Assembly (NCBI GenBank): GCA_009823395.1
Contig: CM020510.1
Coordinates: 17,402,273 to 17,466,272 of the forward strand
Origin: Thamnaconus septentrionalis
Lineage: Eukaryota; Chordata; Actinopteri; Tetraodontiformes; Monacanthidae
Reading direction: 5' to 3'
DNA length: 64,000 nt
Position numbers and translations under genes: made by a program. Below the pieces are notes generated by a model. That model worked only from the letters and a program-made list of their open reading frames with translations. It was not told the origin of the DNA and did no database searches. Shown here one piece after another: positions 57,436 through 64,000 of the stretch (positions are counted from its first letter, which is position 1; the number at the start of each line of letters is the position of its first letter).

Positions 57436-57502
57436 GACTTCAACTGTATTCTCCCCCCCGGGGGGGAGAATACAGTTGAAGTCAGTTGAAGTCAGTTGAA
57501 GT
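57436..57502. repeat. 48-bp perfect palindrome and three tandem 10-mers
   Basis: 57436-57459 and 57460-57483 are exact reverse complements with no spacer (centre CCCCCCC/GGGGGGG). The left arm contains the Tc1-like terminal repeat ending ACTGTA; the right arm starts the same repeat in reverse. After it, the 10-mer CAGTTGAAGT occurs three times in tandem (57472/73-57502). Confidence 0.95.
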
Positions 57503-58190
57503 CAAAATAAAAATCTAATAAACTCCAAAACTCCTCAATCTAATAAAAAGGTTTGATACGGGAGTTAGGGAATTTGCAGCCCTCCCAACCCGATTTCCCA
57601 ACGTCTGTGGGAGGTGAAATGGTTTTGGGTGTCACCCCAAAACTGCAGTGGTGTGATTGTTTGGAGAAGACACAGCTTTATCTGAAGGGCGGCCTTCCTC
57701 CGTCAATCGCAGGCATGATTCACCATCCCAGATAACCTCATCGGGCTCGGCCCTGGATTTTTGCGGCTCACCCGAGCATTGTACTGTCACAATAGGGCTG
57801 GCGCGCAGATCTTCCAGTGACCGTGTTTCACTATTTCCTTGGCATTCACCGGGACAGCAAGTCTTTAAGGGGGCTTTGATTACTTTGTCCACCACAGGAA
57901 ACCAGACGTCCAGCATGTTGCTGCAGCCCCCGGACACACGGGTCACGCAGGTAAACTTGCAGACCTCACCTTTTCCGCACCGGGCTTCACGACTGCCAGG
58001 ACTCTCCGTTTGTCTTTTGCCCAGGTGAAGGGCAGTGTCCAATCTGGCCAGGTGCTCCCTAACCCAGTCATGTGTATGACTGGAAAATGGCTCATTGGCC
58101 TGTGGCCTGAGAAAAAAACAGCTGGGCAAAGGCATTCAGACTACTCCCTCTTCCAAACAGCTGGCAGGGTGCGACGCAAGTTGTGCCATG
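57503..58190 (-). mobile_element. Gypsy-type LTR retrotransposon fragment (integrase C-terminal region)
   Basis: The minus strand carries a 167-residue frame (57632-58135). Its 'HDWVREHLARLDTALHLGKR' stretch and 'LDVWFPVVDKVIKAP' correspond to the end of fish Ty3/Gypsy integrases, where a similar DW...HL.RL helix precedes an SH3-like segment ending in 'DVWxPxxYKVV'. The middle is scrambled by frameshifts. No reverse transcriptase, protease or LTR pair is seen beside it. Identification rests on those two blocks only. Confidence 0.6.
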
Positions 58191-59520
58191 TTCCATTAAA
58201 CCGTCCACATTGACCATTGACCACCACTGGTCACCACATTGACCATTGACCACCACTGGGATGCTACAGTCACAGAGCAGAGGGAGAGGGAGGGGAGTGC
58301 TCACACCCTGCTCTTCCTATCACATGAGAAGATTTAGCTCTTGTGCCCTAGTTGCAACTCCAGCACAGCTATTTGTCCAACAAGATAGATTCAGAGTTAA
58401 TTTAAAGTATTGGCACAATTCTCACTTCTTGCACTTTTCTTTAATGCTGGATGCGCGAAGGAGGAACTTTTTCACTGACGTCCAAAGTGACATGATAATG
58501 TTTTATCAGTGCCATTCAGCACCAATGCATAAAACACAGGAGCAGGTTTAGGCTGCTGGCATCCTAGCTGACGAAACCTGCTGCCATGTTCTCCTCTAAC
58601 AAGTTGCTACCCAAGCCGTGTTTTTGTTATGCCCCACCCTAGGGGGGGCGCTATAGGGAACAACTTGAAAAGCCCGCATCGTCCCATCTTCCCCAAGTCG
58701 CATGTAGCCACAAACATGGACTTGTTAAAATATATACTGTATACTGAATTGGGCTACGTTACAGGCATTCGGTCCATGTTTCTGTCCAGGAAGCAATAAT
58801 TCTAACCTAACCAAACTATAAGAAAACAAAAGACAAAAGACTTACTCCCCTAACTAAATAAAGAAATGCCAGTCCACCCTTACTGCTCAGAAATTAATAA
58901 ACTGATAAAGCTGAATATTGGTGACTGGCCAATCAGAATCGAGTATTCGAGAAAGCCATGTTTAAATATATATGTGTGTGTTTTTTATATGACAATTTGA
59001 TCATCCCACAGGCAGCTGGACCTTTTTAAATTAATTCCTCCTTCATGCACCACAGGGGGGTCTCCATCGCTCAGAGTGGGTGTTGACAAAACTGGAGGTG
59101 GCGATGATGGTGGTGCTGCATTCCTACATTCAAGGATAATGTTTCCATGCCATGTTTGCACTGAAGAACTTTGTTTTGTGCTCAAGAAAAACAGTGACGT
59201 GGAAAGTCTTTACAAGTGAATCAGTGAATGGAATGCACTTGTCAGCTCCGTCTGATTCTGTTTGCTAACAGCTGAATGAGTTACTTTTTCCCAGACATTT
59301 TTACATGGGTTGGAATGTGACCCTGGGTGTATCCCTGCAAGAAAAGAATGCAAAAAAACCCGATTGAACGTGACTGGAGGAGCTGACGATAGTTGGCAGT
59401 AAAATGGTGGCTTCGGAACTTTCCAGTGCTGCCTTCCCACACGTCCTGCCTGCGTCTATAAATGTGCTAGGGAGTGTGTCAGATTTTGACTCGGTCATCT
59501 CCCTGAATCATCAATTGCCA
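58191..59520. other. Gene-free stretch
   Basis: A 25-base phrase 'caccactggtcaccacattgacc' type repeat occurs twice in tandem at about 58207-58258 ('attgaccattgaccaccact'). Otherwise I see no recognisable exon, RNA gene or transposon. Confidence 0.45.
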
Positions 59521-59604
59521 GGTGCAGTCGTCTGCTGGAACATGTCCAGCATTTCACAGGGTGAATGTAGGGTTACCTAAGCCAACGCGCGCGCACACAA
59601 TTTA

Positions 59605-59672
59605 GCATTCACCAGGGAATTGAACCCGTGACCTTCTTGCCATCACTAACCACTGAACCACCAAGTCACCCC
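59605..59672 (-). mobile_element. SINE head fragment
   Basis: On the minus strand 'gggtgacttggtggttcagt' followed by 'ggtcacgggttcaattccct': a tRNA-derived head with B box, in reverse orientation, without the body and tail. Confidence 0.6.
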
Positions 59673-59927
59673 TGCACACACATCCACTTGAAGGTCCAAG
59701 TTTATGATTTTTAAAAAGCAAATCATAAAATGCTCCCAATACATACAGAAATACTGACTAATAAAAAAGATAACAAGGTATTGTACAGCCTTTGATGACT
59801 TGCAACAGCCCTGTTACACATAGTCATGCCTTGCTCGTTTCAACATGATGTACGTCTGCTCCGCTCTGGACAAAAAAGAAATATGTGGCAAACCATGCTG
59901 TGATAAAATATGTTAAAGCCAGTGGCG

Positions 59928-60270
59928 GCGCTAGGATACCTTTTTCCATTGCTGTAGCTGGTCATTTCAATAATCAACAAAAAATAGAGCCTAAAAATGA
60001 TAATGGGACAGGCCCACAACTTGCCAGAGGTGGTGTTAATGTGGCGGTATGAGACACCATTGCCAGGTAGAGGGCGCAGTCTATTTTTATATACCCTTTC
60101 TTTCTCGCGGCCTGTCGTTGATTGAGCCGAGGGTATAAGAACAGGCACTGGCCCTCCCTTCAACCTCTCGCTTCCTGCCGCTCCTGCCCGCCCACTTCCG
60201 GGTCGTTGCACATGCCGAGCTGCTGCTGAGCACAGGTAGGCGCACCTTAGCGTGCCGTTATTTTAGCGAC

Positions 60271-60308
<38 letters not shown>

Positions 60309-61500
60309 TGCTACTGTTGTTACGGCTGCTGCTGTCGCCGCGTGAAAAACTTGCTGGTGCTGCCGAGTCCGGACCGATCTGCAGAGTGTGTGGTTGTGTG
60401 CGTGCGTGCGTGTGTGTGTTTGGGAGTGTGTCTTTTATTTTTGTGATCATCCTGATTGCTTTTGGTTTAGGTTTGTGATCATTATTTTATATTTATTTTC
60501 GTTTTGTTTTGTTTAATCAAACCAATTTTTGGCCAGTTCCGTTTCATAGCACATGAAGTCATTCATTCATTCATTCATTCATCTTCTATGCCCGCTTATT
60601 CCTATTCAGGGTCACGGGGTCTGCTGGAGCCTATCCCAGCTGTCTTAGGGCGAAGGCAGGGTGACACCTGGACAAGTCGCCAGTTCATCGCAGGGCCACA
60701 TAGAGACAAACAACCATTCACACTCACATGCACACCTACGGACAATTTACAGTGTTCAATTGACCTACCATGCATGTTTTTGAAGTCATCACGCAGACAC
60801 GGGCAGATTTGATTTGTTTGGAAATCTTAAGTTTTAGTTTTGGTTTCTTTGGGTTCGGGATATTTGTTTTCCGTTAGAGTCAATGGATTAGTAGTGATGA
60901 GTTTTGTTCTTTTTCTTTCTTGGTGTAAACCCATATTTATCAGTTCTGCTAGTCCACTTCCAGGTTTTGTTTTGTTTTCTCTGGCTTTCCATTGAGGTTT
61001 CTGTGTTAAATTCTTGTTTTGTGTCTTTTGAGGGGAATTTTTGTTTATTTTATTTGGTTGTAGCAGGGTGAGCTGTTTTTTTTTTAACATATTTTCTTCT
61101 TTTCTTTTGCAGCTGAAGGTAGACGGTGGTGGTGTCCCCTGTGTGCTGTGTCTCCTAAGTTTTCTATATTTGTTTGTGCACTTTAATTTTTTGTCTTGTA
61201 TTGGAGTGTTCTTTTTTGTTTTACTTTTGGGGGCTGCCTCCCTGTGTCGCTTCCCCCCCGCCTCCAGCCTGTGTGCCTCAGTCTGCCTCTCACTTTGTTC
61301 GTTTGGTCTCATTCTCATTAACGTATGCTGTCGTGCCGAACAAGCAAAGTACCCAAAATTGTTTATTTTTCTTGTTTGCATTTCCTCTGTTGAGTTGTTT
61401 GAAAAATAATTATTTTTTTGTACAATAACTGAAGTTTTAGCCCTCCCTTTGTTACTAACCTAAAGTAATTGAACATAGCATGGGTCCTTGGGCCCTTACC
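59928..61500. mobile_element. Possible LTR or transposon remnant
   Basis: The sequence 'cagtggcggcgctaggatac' at 59931 resembles a DNA-transposon terminus. At 60060-60240 a GC-rich segment with a TATA-like 'gggtataagaacaggcact' followed by a short pyrimidine-rich stretch resembles an LTR promoter. I see no coding remains and no second LTR. The long minus-strand frame at 60827-61381 is a low-complexity Lys/Thr-rich reading of T-rich sequence and is not called. A (TA)n tract lies at 60271-60306. Confidence 0.3.
60554..60789 (-). mobile_element. SINE, head missing, with 9-bp flanking duplication
   Basis: Body and tail of the same SINE family in reverse orientation, with (CATT)n at its left. The head is missing beyond 'aaaaacatgcatggtaggtc'. 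TGAAGTCAT flanks it at 60554-60562 and 60781-60789, a plausible short target site duplication. Confidence 0.85.
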
Positions 61501-61654
61501 CAAGGTGGCGTTGTCGGATATTATTTTCTCTCTTTTTTTTGTATTAATTATTAATATAAACAAAGTATCCTTCCCCTTGTGTCGCCACATTAAAATTTGG
61601 AATTGGGGAATATTAACTCCAAGACCACCAAGAAAGCCATCTGCAATGAATTGG

Positions 61655-61800
61655 CTGGTTGGATGAGATGAAAATTGAACTGTTTGGGCCTAATGATCAG
61701 CAATACTTTTCCAGCGAAAGGGTGAAGCCTTTAATCCCAACAGTACCATTCCGGCGGTCCAGCATGATGGAAGAAGTCCCATGTTGTGGTGTTGCTTTCC
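61655..61800 (+). mobile_element. Tc1-like transposase fragment, forward
   Basis: It encodes 'DEMKIELFGPNDQQYF' and, after a frame break, a '[18 protein letters not shown]'-like stretch: the part of a Tc1 transposase around the first catalytic aspartate ('SDE..IELFG'). It is joined on its right to a Tc1 piece in the opposite orientation. Confidence 0.7.
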
Positions 61801-61861
61801 AGTGTCAGGAACTGGTGAACTCCAGACGATCCTTTGCAGATGGCTTTTTTGTGAGTTAATT

Positions 61862-62403
61862 TTCAGCTTTCTGACCAAAATCTTTTCATCTCTGCACAGT
61901 CTGTTTACTTCCAGACTGTGGCATTACAGCTGTTCTTCAAAGGTGCTTATATTTGTGGCAAGTTGTCTGGAATTGTCCCTTGGTCCATTAAGCTGCCTTG
62001 AAATGGTTCCAAAAGACGAGCCTGCCTCATGCAAGGCAACAGTTCGCTCCCTGATGTCATGGCTGTATTCTTTTGACTTTCCCATTGCAAGTCTCAAGTC
62101 GAAATGCAGTTTGTGTAAAGTCGAGCTGCTTTTATACCCCATAATTTCTACACCTTGGGTTTTAAACAACATGAATGAACACCAGACTCAAGGGATGATT
62201 GCACAACCTGATTTCAACTAACTTACTGTTAAATAGGCCAGAGAAGTGGGTGTATGTAAACTTATGATCCAGTCAAAAATCCTATCCTAATCCTAGGGCT
62301 TCCTGGATGCTAGTTGATTCATGATTCAAGTGTGTTGCTTGAACTTAGCATGAGATTCAGTGTAGGAACATGAAGTGTATGTAAACTTCTGACCACAACT
62401 GTA
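61862..62403 (-). mobile_element. Tc1-like transposon 5' half, reverse
   Basis: On the minus strand it starts at 62403 with a Tc1-type terminal repeat ('tacagttgtggtcagaagtt'), and encodes the transposase N-terminus with the helix-turn-helix region: 'MGKSKEYSHDIRERTVALHE' then 'GSSFGTISRQLNGPR' (frame from 62172 down), followed by frame breaks. The catalytic domain and other terminus are absent. Confidence 0.85.
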
Positions 62404-62420
62404 GAGTAGTGCCCTTCTCC

Positions 62421-62427
62421 TTTATAT
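62421..62427 (+). promoter_or_regulatory. TATA-like motif upstream of the channel gene
   Basis: 'TTTATATAGC' lies about 490 bases before the channel start codon and about 18 bases right of the Tc1 terminus. Position and sequence fit a TATA box, but nothing else supports its use; an unspliced 5' untranslated region of that length is assumed. Confidence 0.3.
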
Positions 62428-62911
62428 AGCCTTCAACTCATCAGCAGATTAGCGACAGCTAACGTATCTTCACTAGAGAGCCTGAAGAGTCTGCAGCGAG
62501 GGAAAACAAACGAGACAGCTGCATACTTTGCAAAAGTTGAGCATCACGCTCGACACAGGCAGACAAACACGGGCGGCCCTTCGTCTTCCTTGTTCGGATG
62601 ACAACTTTGACCAAAAAACAAGACAGCGGATGCTGCAGGAGTCCACACGCTCGTGTTTGCTGCTCATAAAAGGAAAGTAAAGACGGGCTATCGAACTGGT
62701 GATAAGCAGTAACCATGCAGAGCTGATTAAAACCTCTGTAAACGCTACCAGCAGCCGACGGCCCGAGATCTATCGATGCATGTGAGACTGAGACTCCGGT
62801 TCTGGTGCTCGTGAGCTGCACTGACAAAGAAGAAAAACACAACCGCACGGATACACCTGAACATCAGGTATAATCAGCATTGCCTCATCACGGAGCGTTT
62901 GTCGAGAGACG

Positions 62912-63248
62912 ATGGCGAGGGAGAACTCCTGCTGCTGTCCGTCTCTGAGCCTGAGCAGGGACTCGGCTCGTTTCTACTTGCTCTTCTTGCTCCTCGCCAT
63001 TTACATGCTGGCTGGTGCTGCCGTATTTTCCTCCCTGGAAAGACCAGCGGAGCTAATGGCCCATCGGCTCTGGGAAAAGAGGCTAAAGGATTTTAGTCAA
63101 GGGCATAATATTACCGTTGAAGACCTAAAATCTCTGCTGAGTCACTACGAGGAAGCTAGAACCGCAGGCATCCGCACAGAAAAGGGCAGAGCCCTGTGGG
63201 ACATCCCGGGAGCCTTTTACTTTGTCGGGACTGTGGTCTCTACCATTG
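62912..63248 (+). CDS. THIK-type two-pore-domain potassium channel, first coding exon (kcnk12/kcnk13-like), partial gene
   Basis: KCNK12/KCNK13 (THIK) channels are dimeric plasma-membrane K+ leak channels with four membrane segments and two pore loops per subunit. The exon encodes residues 1-112: a short cytosolic start with 'SCCC', segment M1 'YLLFLLLAIYMLAGAAVFSS' (about 22-41), the extracellular cap helix region 'LWEKRLKDFSQGHNIT' with a likely N-glycosylation site at N66, 'LLSHYEEA..AGIR', and the beginning of pore loop 1, 'GAFYFVGTVVSTIG'. It ends in phase 1 at a strong donor (ttG/gtaagt), exactly inside the first selectivity filter (TIG-FG), as in vertebrate THIK genes. The start codon has a good context (A at -3, G at +4). 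The remaining exon(s), with the rest of the filter and M2-M4, lie outside the window. Which paralogue it is cannot be settled from this exon. Confidence 0.93.
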
Positions 63249-64000
63249 GTAAGTCAATGGACTGTTGCCCATGTTACAAGAAAATTGCTTTGATTTTCCC
63301 TGACATAAATAATTGTAAGTCTAAAATAATAGGATGCATATATACAAAAAAAAGACAAGATCATAACCGATAAACAAACAGTCATGCAAGTTCAAGTGTG
63401 CAGGTAGCAATCCACTTGTCATACAAAACTGAGCATTTCTTTATCCATTTACCTGGAAGTTGACTTGACGTGGAACAGTGGCAACGCTACCGCTAACGGT
63501 GCACCTGGCTGCTCTTGGAGTTTTGGTCAACTGTTCTATTTCAGGGAAACTAGAAACACCTGATCAGTGGCACTGATTCAGCTCTCCCCATTGCAAAGCA
63601 ATGAAGTGTACATTTTTTAACTTATTATTATAGGTATCCTATATTATGATTTTGGTATTATCAGTGTTTTGTTTCTAACATGGTGAATGTATATTTGCAC
63701 ATTCCAGTGTCTGGAATAATATTTGGTGAAAATGCTTTTTAATACTTAATATTAGCATGCCATACAGTGCCATGATTATTCAAACACTGAGACAGAGTCA
63801 GTCAGACAGAGGTCAAACAGCATACCTCTACAATATTAACCTGAATAGACATTAGGAAGCATTCATCTTTATACATTCATGAAAAGATCTACAAAAGTCT
63901 TTTCAATTTACACAACATCAATATAACAGCAGGACTTATAGAGGATACATATGAGCCAAGATAAGGCTTACGCTCAGTTTACAACCTCCCAGTTATATCT
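63249..64000 (+). other. Intron 1 of the channel gene, to the window end
   Basis: It begins with gtaagtca and has no further exon before the end of the window: no frame shows the expected 'FGM' continuation of the selectivity filter. AT-rich, no recognised repeat. Confidence 0.75.

Larger units (their letters stand above)
55870..57450 (+). mobile_element. Decayed Tc1-like transposon, interrupted
   Basis: 55890-56214 carries broken transposase coding sequence: reading through frameshifts, 'GEAFNPNNT', a '[10 protein letters not shown]'-like block and 'RTITQRI' (the degraded catalytic-domain region with the second Asp). 57164-57240 continues with 'WAKSLRRPVPT' ('gccaaatccctcaggagacc') and the element ends in the terminal repeat 'taattttgacttcaactgta' at 57448. 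Between the parts lie a LINE fragment, a TA tract and a SINE. The 5' end is not seen. It is inactive. Confidence 0.75.

Noticed and set aside
57657..58028. Plus-strand 123-codon open frame
   Set aside because: It is the shadow of the minus-strand Gypsy integrase fragment, which has recognisable blocks.
60827..61381. 184-codon open frame on the minus strand
   Set aside because: It is Lys/Thr/Gln-rich, low-complexity, arises from T-rich plus-strand sequence, and overlaps a plus-strand open frame; no recognisable domain.

Overview
This is a teleost (ray-finned fish) genomic window. The evidence is spliced vertebrate genes with GT/AG introns, a gemin7 homologue, a THIK-type potassium channel exon, and fish-typical repeats: L2 and other LINEs, Tc1-like and hAT DNA transposons, BEL/Pao and Gypsy fragments, tRNA-derived SINEs and many CA, TA, GGAT and CATC microsatellites. 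There is no operon structure, CRISPR array, prophage or plasmid feature.

Layout. 1-18 kb is gene-poor: an L2 LINE fragment (4.5-5.6 kb), another LINE 3' end (7.65-8.17 kb), a GC/CpG-rich stretch at 10.2-11.35 kb that could be regulatory, and a young SINE at 14.2 kb. At 18.3-18.7 kb on the minus strand lies the single coding exon of gemin7 (SMN complex). 19.6-26.6 kb holds further SINE and LINE fragments. 26.6-36.6 kb is a head-to-tail duplication of a unit of about 5 kb, each copy holding reverse-oriented LINE pieces interrupted by a BEL/Pao retrotransposon fragment; the second copy runs on into a LINE endonuclease fragment up to about 37.06 kb.

The main find is at 38.6-54.5 kb on the plus strand: a multi-exon gene for a cysteine-rich, galaxin-like protein (repeated CCG/CC di-cysteine motifs). 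Twelve exons can be chained, with splice sites and matching phases at every junction and a stop in the last exon. The middle of the gene is a local tandem array in which an A-type and a B-type exon, with their introns, have been duplicated, recombined (one hybrid exon) and truncated (one broken B exon). A repeat-rich intron with a non-autonomous hAT element (46.4-49.4 kb) separates the array from the 3' exons. The 5' end with the expected signal peptide was not resolved.

54.5-62.4 kb is repeat-rich: a decayed Tc1-like element split by a LINE fragment, a TA tract and a SINE and ending in a 48-bp perfect palindrome; a Gypsy integrase fragment; a possible LTR; and two opposed Tc1 pieces. At 62,912-63,248 the first coding exon of a kcnk12/kcnk13-like (THIK) two-pore potassium channel begins on the plus strand; its remaining exon(s) lie beyond the window.

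The three genes are functionally unrelated (snRNP assembly, a probably secreted matrix-like protein, a membrane channel); nothing suggests a shared pathway. All assignments come from reading translated sequence and motifs by eye; no alignment was run.
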